A stretch of 6,536 bases of DNA, taken from the NCBI GenBank assembly GCA_024641205.1, contig JAHEDM010000157.1, positions 1 to 6,536 of the forward strand, written 5' to 3'. This document shows, one piece after another, positions 1 through 5,940 of this stretch (positions are counted from its first letter, which is position 1; each line of letters starts with the position of its first letter). A program made the translations under genes and the position numbers. The notes beneath the pieces are model-generated. The model did not search any database. It had not been told where the DNA came from and saw only the letters and a program-made list of their open reading frames with translations. This DNA comes from Actinomycetes bacterium. Lineage in GTDB: Bacteria; Actinomycetota; Acidimicrobiia; Spongiisociales; UBA4744.

Positions 1-2
1 AA

Positions 3-80
3 ACCAGGGATGGCCCCGATGACCGGAGTGCCCGTTTCGCATACATTGACGGCACGGATAACAAGGAGGTAGAGAAATGA
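3..80 (+). CDS. possible C-terminal tail of an upstream gene (partial)
   Basis: The third forward frame is open from the window edge to a TGA at 78-80, giving 25 residues that end RFAYIDGTDNKEVEK. The mix of charged and polar residues looks protein-like, and the stop overlaps the start of the exporter ATPase as ATGA, the same arrangement seen between the ATPase and its permease. If real, it would be the end of a gene translationally coupled to the exporter, for example a regulator or another membrane protein. However, the first frame is also open, up to TAG at 70-72, and the piece is too short to identify, so chance openness is quite possible. Confidence 0.3.
   Translation, partial: TRDGPDDRSARFAYIDGTDNKEVEK
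63..69 (+). promoter_or_regulatory. ribosome binding site of the exporter ATPase
   Basis: AAGGAGG lies 7 bases before the ATG at 77. It is a near-perfect complement of the 16S rRNA 3' end and fixes the start of the ATPase gene. No convincing promoter is visible in the 76 bases before the gene. Confidence 0.85.
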
Positions 81-1012
81 ATCGTCCTCAACACGCAATC
101 CAAGCTCGTGGAGTGACCCGCCGATACGGCGAACTGCAAGCTTTGGCCGGTGTCGACCTCGACGTCCGGCGTGGGGAGATCTTCGCCGTGCTTGGGCCCA
201 ACGGAGCCGGCAAGACCACATTCATAGAGATCCTCGAAGGCTTGCGACGCCGCGACGCCGGCACGGTGAACGTACTCGGCGAAGATCCTTCCGACGGACA
301 CCGCTCCTGGCGGGCCAAGATCGGCGCAGTGCTCCAAATGGGCACCGAAACCGACCAACTCACCGTCGGCGAGATGATCGACGCTTTCGCCGCCTATTAC
401 CCGCACCCACTCACGACAGCAGAGCTGCTCGAAGCCCTAGATCTGACCGCTCAGCAGGATCGCAGAGTGCGACAGCTCTCCGGCGGCCAGCGCCGTCGAC
501 TCGACCTCGCCCTCGGCATGGTTGGCAACCCTGAATTGCTGTTCCTCGACGAGCCCACCACCGGCCTTGATCCGGAAGTGCGGAGGCGGATCTGGGAGTT
601 TGTGGCGACGCTGGCCGAAAAAGGCATGACCATCGTCCTGACCACCCACTACCTGGAAGAGGCCGAACAGTTGGCCGACCGAGTAGCGGTGCTGGTAGCC
701 GGACAGATCGTGACCACCGGTACGCCCGGTCAAATCACCGGGACAACCCAGTCGATGGTGTCGTTCCGCCCCACCGGCGCCTTGGCCACATCGGTGCTCC
801 CGGACGGTCTCCCGTCCACCAGCACCACCCGATCCAACGGGCGCACCGTGCTGGCCACCGCCGACCCCACGGCGCTGGTGACCGCACTCGTCGCCTGGGC
901 GGCGGCTACACCCGGTGGAGAACTCGAAGACCTGCAGATCGAACGCCGCGATCTCGAACAGGCCTACCTCGAACTTCTGACCAACCTCGACCCTCAGGAG
1001 GTTTCCGCATGA
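77..1012 (+). CDS. ABC transporter ATP-binding protein (DrrA/CcmA-like, ABC-2 exporter)
   Basis: This 311-residue protein is the cytoplasmic ATPase that powers the permease encoded directly downstream. All nucleotide-binding motifs are present in order: Walker A GPNGAGKT at residues 40-47, Q-loop Gln87, signature LSGGQ at 134-138, Walker B LLFLDE at 154-159 followed by the D-loop GLD at 163-165, and the switch His191 in TTH. The length and the roughly 90-residue C-terminal extension, ending in a helix with RRDLEQAYLELL, are typical of DrrA-type ATPases of drug and lipid ABC-2 exporters rather than of importers. The start is set by a strong AAGGAGG site. The stop overlaps the permease start as ATGA, so the two are translationally coupled. 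The substrate cannot be read from the sequence; hydrophobic drugs, antibiotics or lipids are the known range of this family. No motif is missing, so I expect it to be functional. Confidence 0.97.
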   Translation: MNRPQHAIQARGVTRRYGELQALAGVDLDVRRGEIFAVLGPNGAGKTTFIEILEGLRRRDAGTVNVLGEDPSDGHRSWRAKIGAVLQMGTETDQLTVGEMIDAFAAYYPHPLTTAELLEALDLTAQQDRRVRQLSGGQRRRLDLALGMVGNPELLFLDEPTTGLDPEVRRRIWEFVATLAEKGMTIVLTTHYLEEAEQLADRVAVLVAGQIVTTGTPGQITGTTQSMVSFRPTGALATSVLPDGLPSTSTTRSNGRTVLATADPTALVTALVAWAAATPGGELEDLQIERRDLEQAYLELLTNLDPQEVSA

Positions 1013-1848
1013 CCACCACCACCGCACCAACAACCCGCACCGACCCCCTCCCAGGAGTGGTCAGCCTCGGGTGGCAGCGCACCAAACTCGAAATCAAGAC
1101 CTTGCTCCGGTCCAAAGACACAGTGCTGTTCACCCTAGGGCTCCCCGTCATGCTGCTGCTCCTGTTCGGTGCCATCTTCGGAGATACCCTGGAAGGAACT
1201 CAGGTCACCGCCGGACAATGGTTCACCCCCGGCATCATCGCCTCGTCGGTACTGGCGGCCGGACTGGTCAACCTGGCCACCTCCATGGCCATGGAGCGCC
1301 ACGACGGAACCCTCCGACGGCTCGCCCTCACCCCCATGCCAACCAGTGCCTACCTGATCGGCAAGATCCTGCTCACCCTGCTGCTCGCAACCGGCATGAC
1401 CGTGCTGCTGCTGGCGATGGGTGTATTGCTGTTTGGTGTCGATCTGCCCACCGAAGCCGGTCGATGGGTCACGTTCGGTTGGGTGTTCCTGCTGGGAGTC
1501 GTGGCCGCCGCCATCCTCGGCATCGCGCTGTCCACCCTCCCGCGAGACGCCAAGTCCGCTTCGGCGGTCTTCAACTTGCCGTTCCTCTTCCTGCAATTCA
1601 TCTCGGGAGTATTCATCGAGTTCGGCTCGATTCCGACCTGGCTGCAGACCGTGGCCGGAATCTTTCCGCTCCGGTGGCTGGCCTCGGGAATGCGAGCGGT
1701 ATTCCTACCCGAAGAGTTCGAACAGATGATCGAACCGGGCGGAAGCTACCAACTTGGCCTCGGCGCCATCGTCCTCTCCGTATGGATCATCGCCGGCTTC
1801 GCCTTTGCGCTCCGCACGTTCCGATGGGGACGTGAATCGACTCGGTAG
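1009..1848 (+). CDS. ABC-2 type transporter permease
   Basis: This 279-residue integral membrane protein is the transport channel partner of the preceding ATPase. A polar N-terminus of about 37 residues is followed by six likely membrane helices near residues 38-58, 73-95, 117-142, 152-175, 185-205 and 247-268, the usual ABC-2 membrane topology. Between helices 2 and 3 is the family hallmark ERHDGTLRRLALTPMP (96-111), the cytoplasmic coupling segment that contacts the ATPase. After helix 5 comes FPLRWLASGMRAVFLP (219-234), also typical of DrrB-like permeases. An AGGAGG site at 996-1001, inside the end of the ATPase gene, lies 7 bases before the ATG, and the 4-base ATGA overlap shows coupled expression. 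Two exporter copies would be expected to dimerise with two ATPases. The substrate is unknown. Confidence 0.96.
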   Translation: MTTTTAPTTRTDPLPGVVSLGWQRTKLEIKTLLRSKDTVLFTLGLPVMLLLLFGAIFGDTLEGTQVTAGQWFTPGIIASSVLAAGLVNLATSMAMERHDGTLRRLALTPMPTSAYLIGKILLTLLLATGMTVLLLAMGVLLFGVDLPTEAGRWVTFGWVFLLGVVAAAILGIALSTLPRDAKSASAVFNLPFLFLQFISGVFIEFGSIPTWLQTVAGIFPLRWLASGMRAVFLPEEFEQMIEPGGSYQLGLGAIVLSVWIIAGFAFALRTFRWGRESTR

Positions 1849-1877
1849 CCGAACACGTGCAGGCCGGACGACAACAT

Positions 1878-1882
1878 GGAGG
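1878..1882 (+). promoter_or_regulatory. ribosome binding site that decides the DUF998-like start
   Basis: GGAGG sits 6 bases before the ATG at 1889. It favours this start over an in-frame ATG at 1754, which would overlap the permease gene by 95 bases and add 45 low-complexity, Ser/Arg-rich residues. Confidence 0.75.
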
Positions 1883-1888
1883 CAGACC

Positions 1889-2575
1889 ATGGCCACAAAC
1901 ATCATCACCCGAATCACCAACAGGGCCGCCGGAAAGCGCTGGGGAATCGCCGCCGCCGCAGTGATCGCAATGCTGGCCGGTTCGGTGGCTTGTGTGGCAA
2001 TCGCCCCGGTGTTCATGCCCAACTCGTATTCGGTGATCGAGCACTCGATCAGCGAGTCGGCCGGACAAGGCGTGGATGGCGCCTGGCTGGCTCGCCTCGG
2101 GTTGCTGTTGCTCGGCTTTGCGGTCCTCGTTTCCGCCGGCATCGCAGGGTCTCGCTGGGGTGTCTGGGGTCGGGTGGTCCATCGGATCTATGGAGTGTCG
2201 ATGATTGGTACCGCCACATTCGCTCACATGCCATGGGAGAACGTCCCCTTTGACGAATTCGAGGACTTCCTCCACTCGGTCACTTCCTACGGGGTGGGGT
2301 TCGCCTTCACCGCCGGGGTGCTGATCGTCACCTTCCGTCGGGGGCCCGGCATGCAGTCCGCCCGGGTCTTTGATTGGATCGCAATAGTGGCCGCCTTCGT
2401 GATCCCCATGGTCATGTTCAACCTCTCCGACGTCGCAGGTCTCGTACAACGCGTCATGTTCGGGATCGGGTACTTCTGGTACGGAACAGAAACGATTCGC
2501 TCCGCCCGAAGATCACAATCCGAGATTGCCACGCAGCTCCACGGCCACCTGACGTTGATGGCGAGTAGCTCATGA
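1889..2575 (+). CDS. DUF998-like integral membrane protein
   Basis: With the ATG at 1889 the product has 228 residues and about six hydrophobic segments, near residues 18-40, 66-85, 96-112, 130-149, 161-180 and 185-201. The pattern fits the DUF998 family: a first helix, a short extracytoplasmic stretch reading NSYSVIEHSISES (45-57), a second helix, then a pair of conserved-looking loops, including the acidic FDEFEDFLHS (121-130) that places a His just before helix 4. The family has no established function. It lies 40 bases after the permease gene on the same strand, with its own GGAGG site and no visible terminator between, so co-transcription with the exporter is likely. The C-terminal 25 residues are polar and probably cytoplasmic. 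The family call rests on topology and remembered motif shape, not on a search; a generic six-helix membrane protein is the alternative. Confidence 0.78.
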   Translation: MATNIITRITNRAAGKRWGIAAAAVIAMLAGSVACVAIAPVFMPNSYSVIEHSISESAGQGVDGAWLARLGLLLLGFAVLVSAGIAGSRWGVWGRVVHRIYGVSMIGTATFAHMPWENVPFDEFEDFLHSVTSYGVGFAFTAGVLIVTFRRGPGMQSARVFDWIAIVAAFVIPMVMFNLSDVAGLVQRVMFGIGYFWYGTETIRSARRSQSEIATQLHGHLTLMASSS

Positions 2576-2596
2576 CCACCGGGCCGAGGACCTTGC

Positions 2597-2607
2597 GAAC
2601 AGTGTTC
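2597..2607. repeat. palindrome GAACA-G-TGTTC
   Basis: Two 5-base arms, GAACA and TGTTC, flank a single G. The same arms recur at 2695-2704 with no spacer. It could be an operator half of a pair, but the differing spacer makes binding by one rigid dimer at both sites less likely. The GAAC-N3-GTTC spacing does not match the N4 spacing of the actinobacterial LexA box. Confidence 0.35.
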
Positions 2608-2651
2608 TTCGGCGGCAAAACCTCGAGGGCAGGTCGAGCCACGACCACCTG

Positions 2652-2694
2652 GTTCGCCGCCGGGAGGGCCAGACGGCTTACCGGCGGCGCGAAC
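2652..2694. repeat. imperfect 12-bp inverted repeat (hairpin)
   Basis: GTTCG plus CCGCCGG at 2652-2663 pairs with CCGGCGG at 2681-2687 and CGAAC at 2690-2694. A two-base bulge (2688-2689) and a 17-base loop remain. The stem is GC-rich and would be stable in RNA. It lacks a T-run after the second arm, so it is not a classical intrinsic terminator. It may still attenuate transcription between the exporter genes and the RDD gene, protect an mRNA end, or be a leftover inverted repeat. Confidence 0.6.
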
Positions 2695-2705
2695 GAACAT
2701 GTTCG
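2694..2705. repeat. perfect 12-base palindrome CGAACATGTTCG
   Basis: The 12 bases read the same on both strands and begin at the last base of the hairpin's second arm. GAAC-N2-GTTC spacing excludes a standard LexA site. It could be a regulator operator about 100 bases before the RDD gene. Confidence 0.45.
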
Positions 2706-2804
2706 GTGGCTGAACGTCCAATCCACAACGCCCGCTCTGTTGCAGCGACGCGCACGTTGTCTGCGGCGGTGCGGAGCTGACCCGCTAGTCGGATTGGATA
2801 CGAC

Positions 2805-3383
2805 ATGAAGACTTCTTTCCAATCGCCAACAATCCGCAGTGGGCTGGCCGCGGGCGCTGGTCTGCGAATCAAGGCAGCTGCAATCGACCTTTCGATCATC
2901 GCGGGTTGGGCCGCCTTCGCCGGGTTGGTTGGATGGGGGCTCCGCCTCCTCGACATTCTTGACCTCCAACTTGAGACCGCCGCCACGCGGGACGCCTTTG
3001 CCTTCGCCACCCTGGTACTTCCGGTCACGCTCACCTTCACCCTCATGGAAGCATCACTGCGTCAGGCAACTCCCGGCAAACACCGAGTCGGTCTCGTCGT
3101 GGTCGACCAGGACGAGCAAAGACTGAGCTTTGGACGATCATTCGCGCGGTCGATCCTCAAGTTCGCCCCTTGGCAGATGGCACACACCGCCCTGTTCCAT
3201 CTCTTTGCTGACAGCACAGCAACGGGATACCTCGTGCTGTCGATAGCCGCCCAGGTCCTGGTGCTGGCGTCAGTCGGCACGATGGCGGTCGATTCCCAGC
3301 ACCGGGCACTCCACGACCTGATCACTCTGACCCGTGTAAGAACGCAGCCAAGTAGCCGACCAGGATCAGAAGGAACCCGATGA
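2805..3383 (+). CDS. RDD family membrane protein
   Basis: This 192-residue protein has the marks of the RDD family. The first helix opens with Arg21 and Asp28 in LRIKAAAIDLSII. A second helix lies near 66-85, followed by the loop QATPGKHRVGLVVVD (87-101), which matches the conserved ATxGK-x-x-x-GL segment, and RSFARSILKF (111-120), the second conserved basic patch. Hydrophobic stretches near 123-134 and 143-162 follow, ending in the typical HRALHDLITLTRV. Family members are small membrane proteins; some have been linked to ion transport or stress, but most are uncharacterised. The only possible start is ATG 2805, because a TGA at 2778-2780 closes the frame and no usual start codon lies between. 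The ribosome binding site is weak, just GGATTGGA at 2791-2798. The exporter and DUF998-like genes lie upstream and the hydrolase 69 bases downstream. Confidence 0.87.
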   Translation: MKTSFQSPTIRSGLAAGAGLRIKAAAIDLSIIAGWAAFAGLVGWGLRLLDILDLQLETAATRDAFAFATLVLPVTLTFTLMEASLRQATPGKHRVGLVVVDQDEQRLSFGRSFARSILKFAPWQMAHTALFHLFADSTATGYLVLSIAAQVLVLASVGTMAVDSQHRALHDLITLTRVRTQPSSRPGSEGTR

Positions 3384-3440
3384 TCTCGTCGCTACATACG
3401 AGGAGAAACGAATACCCGAACACTTTTCCGCTGCTCTTCC

Positions 3441-3446
3441 GGGAGG
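3441..3446 (+). promoter_or_regulatory. ribosome binding site of the alpha/beta hydrolase
   Basis: GGGAGG ends 6 bases before ATG 3453 and supports that start, which retains the full N-terminal membrane segment. Confidence 0.8.
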
Positions 3447-3452
3447 TACATC

Positions 3453-4511
3453 ATGTCCGATGATTCCGCGACGAATGCTGTCACCGTGTCCAAACCAAGA
3501 CGAGGGTGGAGGTGGCTGAGGCGGGCGTTGGCCGGCCTGTTGGCGTTGCTGGTAGTGGTTGGGATAGCTGGGGTCTCCTATCAGGCCGCGGCGTCTGCTG
3601 CAGACCGGCGGAACCATCCTCCGCCCGGCATGCTGGTGGACGTGGGTGGACATCGGTTGCACCTGTGGTGCGCGGGGTCTGGCGGCCCGACGGTGGTGCT
3701 GGAATCCGGGTTGGGTGGCTTCAGCTATGACTGGAACTACATCCGGGAGGACATTGCTGGGTTTACCCGCGTCTGCGCTTATGACCGGGCCGGATACGGT
3801 TGGAGCGATCCGGTGCAGGCCCCCTTGTCTAGCGGTGAGGTCGCCGAGGATCTGCACGACCTGCTCACCGGTGGCGGAGAGACCGGCCCGTACCTGCTGG
3901 TCGGCCATTCCGCCGGCGGCGTCCATGTCCGCAGCTTTGCCCGCCTGTTTCCCGATGAAGTGGCCGGGATGGTGCTCGTGGACTCATCAAACGAAAACCA
4001 GGGGATACGGATGACCATGTTGGAGCCCCTGGAAAAGGAGCAGCTCAGCTCGCTGAAGGCCTGTCGCCTGCTATCCCCCCTGGGACTGATGCGGGTGCTC
4101 AAAGTCCACATGGTGCCGGAGGATGCCCCCATTGGTGCCGAGGCCAAAGCCGCCTGGTTGGGCCGCATGAACCAGAACAGCTTCTGCGGCACCGCAGTGC
4201 GGGAATACCAGGCGTTTCAGGCGGACATCCGGCAAACCACCCCGCCCGCCAGCCTGGGAAACATCCCGCTGGTCGTCTTGACCCGGGGCCGAGACATCTC
4301 ACTGGATGAGCTACCCCCGACCGAAGGCGTCACCCAGGAAACGCTGGATGATGCAACCAGGGTTTGGCTGGAACTGCAGGAAGAACTTGCCGGGCTGTCT
4401 ACCAACAGCACTCACCAGATCGTCCCGGACAGCGGCCACTATATCCATTGGGATCAACCCTCCATCGTGCTCGAAGCCATCCAGGCCATGGTCGCTTCCG
4501 TTCAGCCATAG
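3453..4511 (+). CDS. membrane-anchored alpha/beta fold hydrolase
   Basis: This 352-residue protein begins with a basic stretch (PRRGWRWLRR, 15-24) and one hydrophobic segment at about 25-45, a signal anchor or uncleaved signal peptide that would place the enzyme outside the membrane. The hydrolase domain runs from about residue 59. Strand and oxyanion region VVLESGLGG (81-89) are followed by YDRAGYGWSD (110-119) and the nucleophile elbow GHSAGG (151-156) with Ser153. The catalytic His is His329 in DSGHYIHW. The acid is less clear; Asp177 in LVLVDSS-like VLVDSSN is the likeliest, with Asp281 as an alternative. The cap region lies between about 185 and 260. The segment WLELQEELAGLSTNSTHQI is characteristic of a large actinobacterial subfamily of uncharacterised lipase/esterase-like hydrolases. 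The substrate is unknown. The 5' third uses more G-ending codons than the C-ending exporter genes, which may point to a different origin. Confidence 0.94.
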   Translation: MSDDSATNAVTVSKPRRGWRWLRRALAGLLALLVVVGIAGVSYQAAASAADRRNHPPPGMLVDVGGHRLHLWCAGSGGPTVVLESGLGGFSYDWNYIREDIAGFTRVCAYDRAGYGWSDPVQAPLSSGEVAEDLHDLLTGGGETGPYLLVGHSAGGVHVRSFARLFPDEVAGMVLVDSSNENQGIRMTMLEPLEKEQLSSLKACRLLSPLGLMRVLKVHMVPEDAPIGAEAKAAWLGRMNQNSFCGTAVREYQAFQADIRQTTPPASLGNIPLVVLTRGRDISLDELPPTEGVTQETLDDATRVWLELQEELAGLSTNSTHQIVPDSGHYIHWDQPSIVLEAIQAMVASVQP

Positions 4512-4682
4512 ACCGCTGCGCCATGAGGATCCCGGACCAATCTCAGCTGTGGTGGTCGTCTCGCCCAGAGATCGGTTCAAGACTCGGTCTGAGGCAGCAT
4601 GGAGGCTGCCGGTGATGCGTTCGGGCAGGCCTTCTTCGGCTGGGGTCTCGATCGTTCTGTATCGTGTCGTTGATAGATCGGG
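4512..4682. other. 171-base gap between the two hydrolase genes
   Basis: No gene is supported here. It holds one small perfect hairpin, GGCAGC (4593-4598) and GCTGCC (4605-4610) around a 6-base loop, without a T-run. The reverse strand is open through this gap into the hydrolase gene, but has no ribosome binding site or motif and is most likely the antisense shadow of a GC-rich region. A promoter for the downstream gene would have to lie here, but I cannot point to clear -35 and -10 boxes. Confidence 0.5.
4593..4610 (+). terminator. weak candidate terminator hairpin
   Basis: A 6-bp GC-rich stem with a 6-base loop lies about 80 bases after the hydrolase stop. There is no following T-run, so this is only a possible actinobacterial-type terminator. 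Confidence 0.2.
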
Positions 4683-5930
4683 GTGATCGTGCCACTGTTG
4701 GTCGGACTCATATTGGTGGGCGTTTCGGTCCCTACATTGTGGTGGGTGAGCCGTCGGCGTTCGTCGGTTGTCTCAACGGTCGTTCGAGTCGTCGCTGTCG
4801 GTCTGCTGGGGTTGGGCATCGCGGCGATGGGCTTCCACGTTTGGGCGCTCAGTGCCACCGACACCTCTCAGTTCGCTCGTGCGGTGCTGTGGGGCGAATC
4901 GGGCTACGGCGACCAGCACCGATTCCCGTCGCGCTCCATGAGCGCTGCCACCGAACCGCTCGCGTTCACCGCGGTGAGCAACTCCCCAGTCGCTGGCTAC
5001 GTGAACGACGATCACGACGTCCCGCTCGATCAGCTCCTCGAGTCGAACGACACGACGGCGTTCATAGTCCTCCACGGTGACGAGTTGCTGTACGAGGGCT
5101 ACTTCAACGGTTCGAGTCGCGAGTCGGTCCAGACGTCGTTCTCGGTTGCCAAGTCGTTCATTGCGACCCTGGTCGGGATAGCGATCCAGGAGAGAGCCAT
5201 TGGAGGCCTGGATGATCCGGCGACCAAATATGTGTCCGAGTTGGCGCAGCGGGACGAACGATTCGGCGACATCACCCTGCGCCATCTGATCACCATGTCA
5301 TCCGGGCTGAGCTTCGAAAAAGGCGGGTCGCCCCGGGATGATCCCGCCAACACCTACTACGGAACCGATCTGCGGTCCGCTGTTCTCACAATCCCGAGCG
5401 TAGAACTGCCACCGGGCACCCTATTCGACTACAACGACTGGAACGTCATCCTCCTGGGGCTGGTCCTGGAACGCGCGACGGGAACCCCGGTCGCCGAGTA
5501 CATGGAAAGTCGCCTCTGGCAGCCCATGGGAGCCGAATCCCAAGGATCCTGGAGCCTCGACAGCGACCGGTCCGGATTCGAGAAGATGTTTGTGGGCGTG
5601 AACGGCAGGGCGATCGACTTCGCCAAGCTCGGATGGCTCTATCTCAACCAGGGCCGCAACGGAGATCTCCAGGTCGTGCCGGCAGACTTTGTTGCGGAAG
5701 CCACCAGGCTGGACACCTCGACCGACCCCGCCCCCGGATACCAGTACCTCTGGTGGATCGATCAAGACCACCAGGCATACTTCGCCGCCGGGGACCACGG
5801 CCAGTACATCTACGTGAAGCCCGCCGCCGATCTCGTCATCGTACATCACGGCCGAACCGGTGACTTCAACTGGATCCGGTTCATAGGCGAGCTCGCCGAC
5901 TGGCTCGAACCACAGCTCAGCAGGCCCTAA
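4683..5930 (+). CDS. membrane-anchored serine hydrolase, class C beta-lactamase superfamily
   Basis: The 415-residue product starts with two hydrophobic segments (about 2-22 and 31-54) separated by the basic turn SRRRSS, so it is probably anchored in the membrane. The catalytic domain begins near residue 92. It has the active-site SxxK as SVAK (Ser154, Lys157), then Tyr250 in FDYNDWN as the second catalytic motif, and GDHGQYIYV (370-378) as the HxG-type third motif. Other family marks are HLITMSSGLSF (201-211) and a C-terminal LVIVHHGRTGDF. This is the beta-lactamase/penicillin-binding/esterase superfamily. The YN-x-x-N form and the GQYIYV ending resemble 6-aminohexanoate-dimer-hydrolase-like and esterase members more than true AmpC, so antibiotic resistance should not be assumed. 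The frame is closed by TAG 4674-4676, so translation starts at GTG 4683 or GTG 4689, neither with a good ribosome binding site; leaderless translation is possible. Confidence 0.92.
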   Translation: MIVPLLVGLILVGVSVPTLWWVSRRRSSVVSTVVRVVAVGLLGLGIAAMGFHVWALSATDTSQFARAVLWGESGYGDQHRFPSRSMSAATEPLAFTAVSNSPVAGYVNDDHDVPLDQLLESNDTTAFIVLHGDELLYEGYFNGSSRESVQTSFSVAKSFIATLVGIAIQERAIGGLDDPATKYVSELAQRDERFGDITLRHLITMSSGLSFEKGGSPRDDPANTYYGTDLRSAVLTIPSVELPPGTLFDYNDWNVILLGLVLERATGTPVAEYMESRLWQPMGAESQGSWSLDSDRSGFEKMFVGVNGRAIDFAKLGWLYLNQGRNGDLQVVPADFVAEATRLDTSTDPAPGYQYLWWIDQDHQAYFAAGDHGQYIYVKPAADLVIVHHGRTGDFNWIRFIGELADWLEPQLSRP

Positions 5931-5940
5931 GGCGACGACG

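Larger units (their letters stand above)
2576..2804. other. structured intergenic gap with a doubtful 78-codon frame
   Basis: No recognisable gene lies here. A forward frame from ATG 2572 to TGA 2808 encodes 78 Arg- and Thr-rich residues, starting MTTGPRTLRTVFFGG. It overlaps the DUF998-like stop and the RDD start as ATGA at both ends, which is what a real coupled gene would look like. Against this, it has no ribosome binding site of note, no hydrophobic core or motif, and only moderate GC at third codon positions (about 68% by my count). Another forward frame across the same stretch is also open until TGA 2778-2780 and scores about as well. I read the stretch as non-coding or as the decayed remains of a gene. 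It contains the hairpin at 2652-2694 and the palindromes at 2597-2607 and 2694-2705. Confidence 0.5.

Noticed and set aside
46..51. TTGACG as a -35 box for the exporter operon
   Set aside because: A -10 box at the normal 16-18 base distance would fall on the ribosome binding site and start codon, and no TAnnnT-like hexamer is there.
437..1033. Long reverse-strand frame over the exporter ATPase
   Set aside because: It is a shadow of the ATPase gene, which has all its nucleotide-binding motifs on the + strand.
1754..1888. Longer start for the DUF998-like protein at ATG 1754
   Set aside because: It overlaps the permease gene by 95 bases, adds a low-complexity Ser/Arg-rich segment, and ignores the GGAGG placed 6 bases before ATG 1889.
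2694..2705. LexA (SOS) box at CGAACATGTTCG
   Set aside because: Actinobacterial LexA boxes have GAAC-N4-GTTC; here the spacing is N2, and N3 at the other palindrome.
4311..4682. Open reverse-strand frame across the hydrolase end and the following gap
   Set aside because: It is antisense to a convincing gene, has no ribosome binding site or ATG, and has no recognisable motif; GC-rich DNA often leaves such frames open.
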